Assembly (NCBI GenBank): GCA_003427395.1
Contig: BFEA01000208.1
Location: 436,041-466,455, forward strand
DNA from: Chara braunii
Lineage: Eukaryota > Streptophyta > Charophyceae > Charales > Characeae
DNA length: 30,415 nucleotides
Direction of reading: 5' to 3'
The position numbers and the translations under genes were made by a program. The notes beneath the pieces were generated by a model. That model searched no databases. It saw only the letters and a list, made by a program, of their open reading frames with translations, and was not told the origin of the DNA. This document shows positions 1 through 9,904 of this stretch, in pieces. How positions within the stretch are numbered: the first letter of the stretch is position 1; each line of letters starts with the position of its first letter.

Positions 1-72
<72 letters not shown>
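1..72. repeat. (CT)n microsatellite
   Basis: Uninterrupted CT dinucleotide array running in from the left edge of the window. Its true length is unknown because it is cut by the window boundary. Confidence 0.98.
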
Positions 73-75
<3 letters not shown>

Positions 76-478
76 TTTGATGCCGACAATGACGGCGACC
101 ACGTGCACACGGCAAGAGCAGCATCGACGACGGCGATGGGGGAAGCGCTACAACGAGGACGTCAACAGCTTGTCGCATTCCAGCGGGGTGAATGGCGGGG
201 GGGGGGAGTCTCGAAAGCATACCAGCCGGCTGAATGGCGGGCGGGGGGAGTTTCGATTCGAACAGACCTCGTTTCCCCCCAAAAACGAGGCCACACCAAG
301 ACTGCAGAGTGAACGAAAAATAAATAAATTATAAACCTAAGAAGCGCGCGTCCGGCCGTGTCTGCAGAGGCTCAACAGGTCGAAACATTACCCCACACAA
401 TTTTCAGGGGTCGGCCTCGACCCAACAAAGGGTCCAGGTCGACCCGTTTTAAAAAAAAAATCCTTTGGATTTGGCACC
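73..478. other. GC-rich intergenic sequence, no gene recognised
   Basis: No credible gene. The stretch contains a short direct repeat (a GAATGGCGGG core at 190 and 232, period 42 bp, each followed by a G-run) and an 8-bp perfect stem (CCTCGTTT/AAACGAGG, 267-290). An A/T-rich patch lies at 311-335. The short open frames here overlap on different frames and show no protein-like composition. Confidence 0.6.
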
Positions 479-555
479 TTCCGGACCCTCCGGACCGTAC
501 GTTCGTGCGGACATGGTACTCCGGACTGTCTGGACCTCGGTCCGGACGTCCGGAA
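479..555. repeat. TCCGGAC-rich foldback sequence
   Basis: The segment 479-497 recurs as its reverse complement at 538-555 with one indel. TCCGGAC or close variants occur several times between. The two arms could form an imperfect hairpin of about 77 bp. It lies just beyond the last LINE-A reading frame, so it may be LINE 3' flank or an unrelated insertion. Confidence 0.6.
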
Positions 556-567
556 CGTAACCATGGT

Positions 568-3500
568 CTAAAGGCAGTTGAGTGATCGGGGTGCTTGGGA
601 GGAAGGCCATCCATTTATCTCCATTTTCCAGCACTCTGATTCATGACAGTTCCTTGCTTTGGAAAAATCTTGTTTCTGCTGGCACGGGTCTATGTAAAAT
701 GTTGTCCTTGCCCAAATTAAATATATCACAGCTACTACCGGTCCTTCGGGGCTGCAGCACACGACATTGCCCACCTCTCCTTGATTTCCCGGGATTTGCA
801 CCCAGTCGGATTCCTGCAAAATGGGACCTTTTCTGAGAATTTTCCACCAGCTCAGGGAGATCTGTTCTATTATGTCCTCAAGTGCGGCTTCCGATCTATG
901 GCTATATCTTAGTTTTTGCTTGAGCAGGTCCCGGTCGATCCAGTCAATTGTGGTTGTGTCCCAGCTATCGTTTATTCTGAGTACTCCCCTTTTCACCCAT
1001 ACACACCAGGGGGAATCCGTACAGTGAAGGACCCGTCCCCTGGTATCAAGTATTCTACTGTTCTAAAAAAGGGGCTGTCGTAATACCTCCTCCCATCTCT
1101 CCGGGTTGGTTTTGTCAGTGAGCGGGAGGTTCCTCCATGCCCCAGAAGGGATGGCCAGAAGGGGTCATTTCGCAGATCCTCTCTCGCCAACTCCCTTGGG
1201 AGGGTCGGGTTCTGTGAGCTGAAGTGCCCTCTCGGTATTGACCAACCTCTATTTTCTAGCCATGTGTAGAGGCCTGATGTGCAATGTTGTTTTGGGGGTC
1301 AGTCGTGCAATTTGTTCGAGGGCGAGTCCCTTCCACGGGATGTCAGGGCAAAACAACAGTCGTTGATCCATTGTAGCGCCAAAGCTTTAGTTTGTATTGC
1401 TGGGTCGATTATGCCCAGTCCTCCTTTGGCTTTTGGTTGGATTATGGATTGCCATGCAACCCTGCTGATCACCTTGTGTGATTCGTCCCTCCATAAGAAT
1501 GCGGCTATTTGTCATTGCAATGGGCGAAGGGCTGTTTTATCTAGAGCCCAGATGGCCGATCTGTACCACACGGAGGCAAGTACCACATTACTTATCACCA
1601 AGGAGCTCCCCATCAATGAAGTGTGTTTGTCCTTCCATTGTATCAATTTTTCCAGCGGTGATTTGAGCAGTCCTTCATTGTTCACCAATGGTCTACCATT
1701 TGCTGTTAATTAAATCCCAAGGACCCAGATGGGGGCCTCGTTGGGTACCCATTTAACCCGTGGCTACTCCGGTGGCCTAACTCCTTGATGGTGAATCCAC
1801 CATCCCAGGGTTTTGTTCCCCCAGTTGATTCTCATGTCTGAGAGTGTGCAAAATTTTCCCATCATGTGTTGCACTTCAGCCATCGATGCGTGTGACGCGT
1901 CCACCATCAGGGTCAGGTCACGAACAACGAGCATACCGGTATTGCTTCCTCTGGGATTGAAGCGACTTGGATTCTCTTGATGTCTTTATGTGCTCTTAAA
2001 TTCGCCGCTAGGGCTTCCATTACTATCACTAAAAGAAGAATGTTTAAATACAGGTTCTGACATCGATGCAGACCACCTCTATTAATATCTGGGTCAGATC
2101 TCTTGATGTCTTTATGTGTTCTTAAAAATCAGGAAGAATATTTAATAATATCACTTTAATATTTAATCGTATAGAATTGCATTACTATCATAAACAGGTC
2201 AGGTCAGTGCTATCGGGTCTCCTTTACGAACGAACCTTTGGAGAGAGATGGGTGGTGCAAGGTTCCCATTGACCATAACTCTGGTTGTAGCGTTTTTGTG
2301 TAGTATTTCCACCCAACGTCTGAAATGAGGTCCAAAATTTAATTTTCCCAGGCATTTGTCCAGAAAGGTCCAGTCAACATGGTCATAGGCTTTTTCAAAG
2401 TCAATGAAGATGATTGCCGCATTGTGTTTAGATTATCGTGCAAGTTTAATCATCTCATTGACCAGGAGGATATCATCCTGGATATTCCTGCCCTTTATAA
2501 ATCCGGTCTGGTCAGGGTGGATAATATCCTCTATTACCATAGCCATGCGATTGGCCAGTGCCTTTGCCACCATCTGGTACACTACTGTGAGGAGGTTGAT
2601 GGGTCTATAGTTCCTATTGTTTGAACTTGGTCCTTTTTTGTATAGCAATGTCAGAACCCCTTGACCTACAAACTTTCCCATTTGACCGGTCGCCCACAGT
2701 GCTCGGTAGTAGTCCGTTAAGTCCTGGGAGATGGTCCCCCATATCGATTCCAAAAATTCCTTTGGCAGGCCGTCGATGCCTGGGGTCTTTTCCTCTTCCA
2801 TGAGCATTAATGTTGTCCATATCTCCTCCTTTTTTAGGGGCATCTCCAAGACTACTCTCTGCTGGTTTGTAAGTGGTCGAGAGAGGGGGCACATGAAATC
2901 CTCAATTTCCGCCAGTCTCAAAGTTAGTCGTGTGTCCCCACATGCAGATGTGAAGAGGTCCTGATAAAAGTCCCTTGCTATTTTTGTACATTCTGCTGTT
3001 GAGGTATACAACGGTCCTGGTCGTTGGTTAGGGTCTTCTAAGGCCGGAATAATTGTGCGACCTACTTTTGTTCTAGCCATCGCAAAAAATCTCGCATCCA
3101 TTGCTCCCTCCATTCTGTGTCGGTGGAGCTTACCACGGATCCTGATTCCTGACCATCGGTGCTCCATATGACCCAGGATCCGGGTTTCCAATGTCTGAAT
3201 TTCGTTGGCCAGTTCTGTTAGACGGGTAACGTCGCTCATGGTGTCATCTTCTTGTTGTTGGAGTTGTCGTAATCTATGTTGTTGGTCAATTTCCTCTGCG
3301 TGGCGCTGTGCCACCCGGAGTTTTGAGTACTCATTGCACTTGCGGCCCAAAAACGATAGGCCGTTGTTGAACCATGCTATGTCATCCTGGATCAGGCCTT
3401 TTTGTCTTTTCCAAAAGGACCAGACCTCTTGCAAGTAATTTTTAAGAGGGTCTATGGTCAACAGGGATGTGTTGAGCTTGTAAAAGCCCCGCCCTTGGTC

Positions 3501-4335
3501 CGGTTTCTTCCTGAAGGAGAAGATGGTGGTCCAGGCCCGGATGAGGGCTACAGAAGAAGATTTCAGCCAATTGTAGGGCCTCTTGTAACTCTTCTGAGAT
3601 CAAAATCAGATCTATCCGTGACTTGGATGCACGTTCTGTTTGTTTTTTTCGATAACATGTGAATTTGCGCTGCGTAGGGTATCTCAGTCGAAATGGGTCG
3701 ATGAGGTCAAGTGATTGGGATAGATCCATGATGATTCTTTCGTCATTCTCCACATACATCGGGCTTGGCGAGGGAATTTTCCATTTGTCGAGCCATCGGT
3801 CCGGGGCTGCGTTGAAATCTCCACCCAGGATGATCGAAATACCTCCTCGCAGTTTGGTCTTCAGATTTTCAAAGAAAACCTGGTGCTCCCTTGGTTCATT
3901 TGGGGCATATACATTTAAAATGCAGACCACCTCTATTTCCAACATCGCTAGCAGATAAACCCATTTGCCTTCTTCATGGTTGGTCGCCCAATTAAGCGGC
4001 TCCACCCTTGTTTCTGGGGGCAGTCATATGGTCACCCCAACACTTCCTGGCCTTGGGCCATGGGCGCTATAGGCTTGGTGCGGCCAGATCTCTTTATGAA
4101 CGGGACAGTGCTCAGGGCTGTCTAGGAGATGGGTTTCCTGCAGGCATACCACATCAGGCCAAACCCTCCCTTCCACTCCTTTGAGATGCTCGATTATCGC
4201 TTGCCGCTTGGGTTGCTTTGTCGAGGCCAGCCCGTTTACATTTAGCGAACGCAGATCAAGATTCGCTGCCCTCTTAGAAATTTTCCATTGTTTATCTCGA
4301 TTATATAATGCATCAATCACGTTAATCTCATTCAT
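568..4335 (-). pseudogene. LINE-A ORF2: endonuclease-reverse transcriptase remnant
   Basis: Would nick target DNA and copy element RNA at the nick. From the N-terminus (4335 downwards) an EEP-family endonuclease is visible: NVNG, LQET, NVYAPN, GGDFNA, SRIDLIL and a DHH near the end of the domain. Reverse transcriptase follows: TPGIDGLPKEF, NYRPINLLT, GFIKGRNIQDD and, past a stop at 2433-2435, motif A FIDFEKAYD. The endonuclease half has an in-frame TGA at 4024-4026; a frameshift near 3450 separates it from the RT; the TAA at 2433 replaces a Gln codon present in LINE-B. Downstream of 2260 the frame breaks repeatedly, but INWGNKT-GWWIH, a segment around 1700 and the open stretch 568-996 can still be followed. 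Family proteins are around 1200-1300 residues, so most of the length is present but not translatable. Confidence 0.88.
1977..2205. repeat. Local duplication/insertion inside LINE-A ORF2
   Basis: The sequence beginning TCTTGATGTCTTTATGTG at about 1978 recurs at about 2102, and each copy is followed by diverged sequence that still shares AAGAATxTTTAA and a CATTACTATCA block. Between them, 2074-2091 matches 3919-3936 over 18 bases (ATGCAGACCACCTCTATT). In LINE-B the corresponding ORF2 region is continuous, so about 100-150 bp here are extra and disrupt the frame between the RT motif A region and the motif C region. Confidence 0.55.
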
Positions 4336-5520
4336 TTCTAACCTTTCTAACCTTGGTGAGACTGCAGGGACTGTTTAAAGGGGCATCCACGGTTCAGTGC
4401 TCAACAGACCCCCGCTTTGCAGTGTTTTGTTTAGAATTAGTTTAGCAAGGAGGGTGGTGACTTCTGCCTCAGTCTAGAGGTCACTGGGTTTAATTTTTAG
4501 TAGCTGCAGTTCCATCAGCGCATCCTGGTTGAACCAACGAAGGTCCACATTCCTCCCTTGATCATATTGGATGTAGATATCTTTGTCTGCTAATCTCTGA
4601 TGGCCATACGAGACAACAAGGGAGGAGGAAGCACCTGGCGGGAGGTGATCCCTGATCAGCTGAGCAATATCTGGCTTGAGAAGGGTGGAACCACCCCCCC
4701 AAGGTGAGAGGGAAAGGAGGAGGGACGAGTGCCCTTTAATAGTGATCTCTCCATGTGTCGCCCCTGGTGGCGTGAAAAGGCCGATTTCCCATGCACTCCT
4801 GTTGGACCTAAGCGGCAAGAAGACTAGGCCCTTGTCTAGTGGTCCTTGCGAGGCGTCCCTTTTTTCTAGCAGGTGCCACATTTTTTGTCGCCTGCTAGTC
4901 AAGTCCACATCCGAGGGTTTCGGGGGGGGGGGGNGGGGGGGGAAGTGCGTTTGCAACTTCTGTTGTTTCTGTTGTTCCTGGCCTGTTGTTGATTCCGGCT
5001 TCCATGCAGCCAAAGCCAGGCACATACCTTCCTCCTCTGCGAATTCTGTTGTATTACCTTCTTTCTCTTCCCTTATTTGTACCCCTTCCATCACTCTATT
5101 TTCTTTATTTTCTTTTCCTTCTTCCTTCCTTCCTCCTTCCATCCCCTGTATTCCGCTATTCTCTGCCTCCACATTCATCTTTTGCCCCACTTTGTTGTGA
5201 TCTCCTTTTCGGCTCTCTATCTCCTTCCTACCGTCCTCAACATCGCCCCGAGTGTCCCCCCTTTTCTGGTTATTCGTTGTCACCTTCCCATCCTCCCCTT
5301 GTTCTCCTACGTTCCCGTTGGTTTTTCCGCCCTGTTCCTGCTGAACCATCCTGTTGTTGTCTGCCCCTGCCTCCGCCTGAACCCCCACACCTGTTGCTTT
5401 TTTGCTGGTTGCTTCCATGCTCGGAGTTCCCTCCAAGGGTGGGGGGAGAACCGGGGTCGGGTATTCTGTCCCTTGTGGTGTAGTGATTAGATCTCATTTG
5501 AAGATTTTCCATCAGCCAAT

Positions 5521-6020
5521 CCGCCACTTTCTTCAACCACTCCTCCTGGGTGCACGCTTCTTTTACCCCCTCCTGTTGCTGGCCATTCTGTTCCTCCCCT
5601 AACTTTGACGCTTTCGCCATCTTGATTTCCGGGGTCAGGGGAGCTTCGGGTATGCGTGCCACCTCCATCGGGGGTGGTTCGAAGGCTTCCATGAGTGGGT
5701 CCTCTATTGGGTCTGATTGTACTTCCAGTGGAGGCTTCGATTCCGACTCCTTCCTTTTGCCTTCTTGTCTCTCCATGAGGTCTTTCCTCCCGCCACTTTC
5801 TTGAACCACTCCTCTTAGGTGCACACTTCTTTTACCCCCTCCTGTTGCTGGCCAGTCTGTTCCTTCCTTAACTCTGACGCTTCCGCCAGGTATGCATGCC
5901 ACCTCCATTGGGGATGGTCCGAAGGCTTCACTGAGTGGGTCCTCTACTGGGTCTGATTGTACTTCCAGTGGAGGCTTCAATTCTGACTCCTTCCTTTTGC
6001 CTTCTTGTCTCTCCATAAGG
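5521..6020. repeat. Tandem duplication within LINE-A ORF1
   Basis: Two adjacent copies of one segment, about 5521-5781 and 5790-6020, both starting CCGCCACTTTCTT and ending TTGTCTCTCCAT(A/G)AGG. Translated on the minus strand they share MERQEGKRKESE and KPPLEVQSDP. The copy at 5790-6020 lacks 29 bases (present around 5620-5648), which shifts its frame, so the second half of that repeat unit reads as unrelated protein. Confidence 0.9.
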
Positions 6021-6258
6021 TTTTTCCCCTCCCCCTGAGTGCTCAACAGTCATCCTCTTGGCAGATAAGCAACCGGCGCCGGGCCCCAAGAGGGCTGCTT
6101 ATACTTTTTTGAAGGATTTTTTTGCTGCTGCTGCACGTTTTGCGCTTGCACAGGTGCTTGTCGGGCTTGGGCGTCTGGGGGAGAGGGGGTGGTTGCTGTC
6201 CTCCAGGCGATTGTGTTCGCTCTGTGGGAGGTTCAGTCGGGCATCCCTTGGGTTTGTT

Positions 6259-6342
6259 CCCCGTTGCTCCAAGCGGGGTCGGGCGTCCCTCGGGTCTGTT
6301 CCCCGTTGCTCCAAGCAGGGGTGCCCAGTCCTGTGGTGGTCT
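6259..6342. repeat. 42-bp tandem repeat in ORF1
   Basis: CCCCGTTGCTCCAAGC occurs at 6259 and 6301, giving a 42-bp (14-codon) period. On the minus strand it encodes the repeated LGATGN(R/K)P motif of the proline-rich ORF1 tail. Confidence 0.85.
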
Positions 6343-7327
6343 TGTGGGTCTACACGGGTCCCCTCTTCCTTCCCGAGCCCATCCCTTGGGCTGCCCCATC
6401 TGGTAGACCCAACCCTCGTGACCCGGGTCAACAATGTACCACTTGTTAGGTCTACGGGGGTCGCGTTGGAGGCGACCAGTAGCCGGGCCTCTCTTGTTCG
6501 GGTGGTGAGGGCATGCCGATTCTGTACACAGATGCCCATATGCCCTGCACTTGAAACACCATGGCCTGAACTTGTGGGCGGTATGGATTTGGTATGTCTT
6601 TCCTCCCATTTTGAAAGGCACTATATCATCCATTGAAAAGGGTTGTTCTTTGGGGAGGTCCAACGCCAGCATCACATAGTCATCTCTTTTTGCCACGTAT
6701 GTTGGGAGCGGGTCAATAAAGTCTACTATGATGTAGTGTTGACCCAGATCGTGAATAAACGTGGCCTGCACCTCTACAGGGATGTGCCTTAGTTCTACCC
6801 AGAAGAAGTCCTTCATCATTTGTTCTCTTTTTTTTTTTGGGACTTATCTTTTTAGGCTGCCTCCTGGACTGCCTCATGACTCCCCTTCATCTCCTCCAGA
6901 AGTTTGCAGATCCACTTTATTTTTTCATTGACAGATTTTTGTGCAGCCTCCCCATAGAACAACCAATTGTTGGCGTGCTTCACATATGTTTGGTCTCTTG
7001 CTTCAAGCTTTTCTGTCGAATAGGTTTTGATCATCGTCTTTCTCCCTCCCTGATCGATCACTTGGTTTTCCGCAGGAAGAAGAAAGTGTGAGGAAGTATG
7101 CCCAAGCTTTCTTCATCCATTTTCTCCGTCTCCTTCTCGACATCAACACCCTCTGGTTCCTTCCCCTTCATTTCCTGATTCCCACTTTCCTTCCCCTTAT
7201 GTACATGGGGAGACAGTGTTATGGCTGGTATACTGGATGTGTCAGTCATCCCCAAATCGAAGGGTTGTTTTTCTGATCCGTTTGTCTGAGACACGGGCAC
7301 CGCAGGCCCCAGAGGTTGCGGAGTCAC

Positions 7328-8010
7328 TTGATCAGGTGGGGGCTAGGGTGAGTGTCCCTCATGGGGGAGGATCGCCTGGGCAAGTCTCTTTTTCCTTTCC
7401 ATAGGCCGCCCGTATGGGCCAGATGATAATTGCCAGTTCAAGATATGTCTCATAGCTCCCTGATAGAAGATGAGCGATCTCCCTCCCTTGGTCTTCTAGT
7501 GTGTCAGCTCCATTTCCTTTCGTTGACGATCGGCGTTCCGTTCAACTTATTATGGGTCCTCAATGATCGACTGTGCTTCGTGCTTAGTTATGTTGAATCT
7601 GTTTGATTTGTTGTGTTTCCCGCTGTTGGACAGGGGGATTCTAATCCTTGGATGTTTATTTTTATTTTTGTCAATCTCGATCGGCCAGGACCCAGCCCAG
7701 ACTACAGCGAGAATCAACGTTTTGTTCGACATACTGTGGATCTTCAATGTTCTATTGAGCTTAGTTGTTTGGTTATGTTTGATTCGCTTGTTATTGTTTT
7801 GGTGATGTTTTGTTTTTTTGGCTCGAGGGGTTCCGGGGGAGAAGACTTTTGAGAGGAGGGGGGAGATAGAGGTAGAAGCAGGGTCTTGATCACACCTGGT
7901 TCCTGGTCTTCTTGTCGCTCATCTTCCCGATTTGTGTCGCTCTGCCCTCTGTCTTGTCGCTCATCCACCAGATCTGCGTCGTTCTGCGGTCTATCCTCTC
8001 CCCTTTTCTA
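7328..8010. other. Probable 5' leader of LINE-A, no intact gene
   Basis: C/T-rich on the plus strand with only short mutually overlapping frames. A diverged direct repeat is visible: the segment GTTCAACTTATTATGGGTCCTC near 7543-7565 resembles GTTCGACATACTGTGGATCTTC near 7722-7745, and both are followed by a CTTAGTT...TGTTTGATT block. Because it continues into the tandem units at 8011 and precedes ORF1 on the minus strand, I read it as LINE 5' leader, but the boundary is not proven. Confidence 0.4.
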
Positions 8011-8500
8011 CTGCTTTTGCGAAACCATCTTCCCCTGCCAATATTCCTGTGCTGCATGGGATGCTACGTCCGTATCCTGTAGACTGGTTGCCTCTCCTTC
8101 TTCCCCGCTCGTCCTGCTGTCATCCCTTTCACCTCCCCTCACCGCCCTCTCCTGTGTTCCACTTCTTTCGCGAACCCCTTCCCTGCCAAATTTATGTGTT
8201 GTGTGTTTGTTGCCGTCCAACTTTTGTTTTCCACTGCTTTTGCGAAACCATCTTCCCCTTCCAATCTTCCTATGCTGCGTGGGGTGCCACATCCGTATCC
8301 TGTAGACTGGTTCCCTCTCCTTCCTTTCCCTCTTGTCCTGCTGTCATCCCTTTCACCTCCCCTCACCGCCCCCTCCTCTATTCTACTGCTTTCACGAACC
8401 CCTCCTTCCCTGCCAAATTTCTGTGTCATGTGTTTGTTGCCGTCCGACTTTTGTTTTCACCAATTTTCTCCCTGTGATGTTACTTCCATATCCTGTAGAT
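8011..8500. repeat. ~220-bp tandem units (possible LINE 5' monomers)
   Basis: CTGCTTTTGCGAAACCATCTTCCCC begins unit 1 at 8011 and unit 2 at 8234 (period 223). A partial third unit starts near 8450 and retains CATATCCTGTAGA. Shared internal landmarks are CCTGTAGACTGGTT, CTGTCATCCCTTTCACCTCC and TTGTTGCCGTCC. Each unit also has an internal near-duplicate of CTGCTTT(T/C)(G/A)CGAA. Position upstream of LINE-A ORF1 suggests repeated promoter monomers. Confidence 0.75.
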
Positions 8501-8902
8501 TCTACCTTTTTTCTGGCTACTGCTCCTTCCCTCACCGTTCCTCTGCTGCCTTTGCCTTTCCTCCTCCAGAGTCTCCGATCCTTCGTGGTTCATGTCCTGC
8601 CAGTCAGTATCTGCCACCCGGGGGCGCACTCCGCTGTTCTCCACCGGCAATGGCAATATGCCATTTACCTCGCCTTTTCGCCACTCATCATGAGCGGCAG
8701 CTATGGAGATCGCGCGGGAGCCAGGGAGCACCTTCACGCAACGAAACTTTTCCTGTTGTCGCCGCTTGCCTGTGCCTGCTCAGCGCTTCGCCACGTCAGC
8801 CATTGACGTGGACGGCGCTAGTACCTCCGGGTCAGCCCCACGTGCACTAGGGACCGCCGCCACTAGTCACAGGTGACCATTCCTAAGAATTGACTTGTGT
8901 GA
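8501..8902. other. No gene recognised
   Basis: Pyrimidine-rich at its left end, then unique-looking sequence. Nothing here resembles a known protein, RNA or repeat. The 5' limit of LINE-A may fall in this interval. Confidence 0.4.
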
Positions 8903-9131
8903 GAATTTTGGCCTTCTGAAAGCAGTCGGCAACCACCGAGGGATTGGCGCTTCCTTTTGGTGGTCGAGCACAACTATTTCTGTTGTATTTGCTGTCCAGA
9001 GTGGTCAAAGTACCTGGATGTATGGTGGGCAGATGTAGCTATGACCGAGTTCAAATCAGCAAGGCACAAGGGATGGAGCCGATCGTTTTGGACAGAATGA
9101 GCCACGAGCACCACCAGTGTGCTATAGCAGC

Positions 9132-9146
9132 AGAGTTGCCTGCAAT
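9132..9146. repeat. SINE target-site duplication, left copy
   Basis: AGAGTTGCCTGCAAT; matches the right copy at 9333-9347 in 14 of 15 positions. It directly abuts the T-rich (sense A-rich) tail of the SINE. Confidence 0.85.
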
Positions 9147-9332
9147 TTTTTTTTCGTTTTCTTTTTTTTTCTTTTTTTTAAAGGGTGACGTTCTTGAGAT
9201 ATTTTCATCGAACTGGCCGGCCCTAGGTAATTCAGAATTATAGTATTACACTCATCTGCTTCCAGTGGAGTTCGAGCTCGGATCTGTGTTCCAATAGTTA
9301 AGCAGTGTACCAACTGAACTAGGCCAGTTGGT
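9147..9332 (-). mobile_element. tRNA-derived SINE, 186 bp
   Basis: On the minus strand the element begins ACCAACTGGCCTAGTTCAG. It carries an RNA polymerase III A-box-like sequence TGGCCTAGTTCAGTTGG (plus 9326-9310) and a B-box-like GAGCTCGAACTCC (plus 9279-9267) about 47 bases apart, as in tRNA genes. A short non-tRNA body follows and then an A-rich tail with interspersed G and C (plus 9147-9181). It is flanked by a 15-bp duplication, so it was inserted by target-primed reverse transcription, presumably using LINE proteins. It disrupts the coding-like frame at 8903-9518. Confidence 0.88.
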
Positions 9333-9347
9333 AGAGTTGCATGCAAT
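9333..9347. repeat. SINE target-site duplication, right copy
   Basis: AGAGTTGCATGCAAT, one mismatch from the copy at 9132-9146. It abuts the tRNA-like 5' end of the SINE. Confidence 0.85.
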
Positions 9348-9564
9348 TACGCATGGGATTGCCACAAATTCTGGAAGGAACAGGATGACCAGAAAGTTGT
9401 GTTGCCGCCGCAGCTGGTGGGACTAAGGCATCGAGGGATCGGTGAGCGTCTCCAAGAAGTATACCATGGGAGTCAGTCAGAAGATCACGTTCACAAAGGA
9501 GGACTCCCGAAGCGCTGAAATGTCATCTGATATAGTGAAGGAACTTCTCTCTCTTCTTTTCTAG

Positions 9565-9762
9565 GTAAAGAAGAAGCTAAATCTCAGAAACACACGAAGG
9601 AAGAAGAGAAAGAAAAGAGCAAGAAACAATTGAGATGGAAAAGCGGTGGTGGAACGAGGAGGAGAAGAGGGAGAGAGAACATGAGGATAAGAAGTTGTGA
9701 TGAGGACGTATCGTCGACTCGCAATCCTCAAAGAGATGGGATGCCTTGGGTAGGAGTTCGGT
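9565..9762 (+). other. Possible exon, Lys/Glu/Arg-rich
   Basis: A textbook splice acceptor (TTCTCTCTCTTCTTTTCTAG, ending 9564) precedes an open frame of about 65 codons that stops at TGA near 9760. The encoded stretch is highly charged (KEEEKEKSKK, GTRRRRGREN) and has no recognisable domain; charged linkers or coiled coils have this composition. It could be the next exon of the remnant at 8903-9518. No start codon and no downstream partner are identified. Confidence 0.3.
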
Positions 9763-9904
9763 GACAAATGGTAGGCAGAAGAACCGCCAGCGCTCCCCAA
9801 GAATGAAGCACAGACGAAGAGAGAGTAGTGGCTGTACTACGACATGGGCAACTGATGAACAAGCCAAGGAAAATGAACAACCAAGCGAATGCATTTTTTT
9901 TGTT

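Larger units (their letters stand above)
568..7327 (-). mobile_element. LINE-A: degenerate non-LTR (L1-like) retrotransposon
   Basis: Minus-strand element with the order ORF1 (zinc knuckle) then ORF2 (apurinic-type endonuclease, reverse transcriptase), the classic plant L1-like layout. Reading frames are interrupted by stops and frameshifts throughout, so it is inactive. The encoded protein is clearly related to LINE-B at 26025-28896: both share the TPGIDG, GFI-GR-IQD, FIDFEKAYD and INWGNKT-GWWIH segments. The 3' end is not resolved: no A-rich tail or target-site duplication was found before the (CT)n array, and the zf-RVT-like segment seen in LINE-B is not recognisable here. The 5' boundary is also uncertain and may extend through the C/T-rich tandem units to about 8500. 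Confidence 0.88.
4474..7327 (-). pseudogene. LINE-A ORF1: zinc-knuckle nucleic-acid-binding protein remnant
   Basis: ORF1 proteins of plant L1-like LINEs bind element RNA to form the transposition particle. The conserved part is 6819-6043: an N-terminal region resembling the domain before the zinc knuckle in plant LINE ORF1 (FFWVELRHIPVE...), then a CCHC-like knuckle with Cys88, Cys91, His96 and Cys103 counted from the Met at 6819, spacing slightly longer than usual. A proline-rich tail carries two 14-residue repeats (LGATGN core). The frame shifts near 6045 into a Glu/Lys/Pro-rich stretch and again near 5430 into a 320-codon acidic/Gly-rich C-terminal part ending just upstream of ORF2. Weak frames at 7061-6852 and 7327-7058 may be the N-terminus. 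The N at 4934 sits in a homopolymer. Broken by at least two frameshifts. Confidence 0.78.
8903..9518 (+). pseudogene. Unknown coding remnant, interrupted by a SINE
   Basis: I do not recognise the family. An open frame of 65 codons without a Met runs 8903-9100 and has a strongly protein-like composition (CCICCPEW, YLDVWWADVAMTEFKS). A +1/-1 change near 9086 moves to a frame reading FGQNEPRAPPVCYSSRVA up to the SINE duplication, and after the SINE the same phase resumes as CNYAWDCHKFWKEQ and PPQLVGLRHRGIGERLQ, ending at TGA 9516-9518. Tryptophan, cysteine and histidine are abundant, as in a folded domain rather than random translation. The fact that the frame joins correctly across the duplicated target site supports real coding ancestry. 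It is broken by one frameshift and the insertion. Confidence 0.5.

Noticed and set aside
4676-6636. Several 90-190-codon plus-strand frames
   Set aside because: Antisense shadows of LINE-A ORF1.
8194-8850. 218-codon plus-strand open frame
   Set aside because: It lies in C/T-rich tandem repeats opposite the LINE leader and has a repeat-derived Pro/Ser/Leu composition; no domain.
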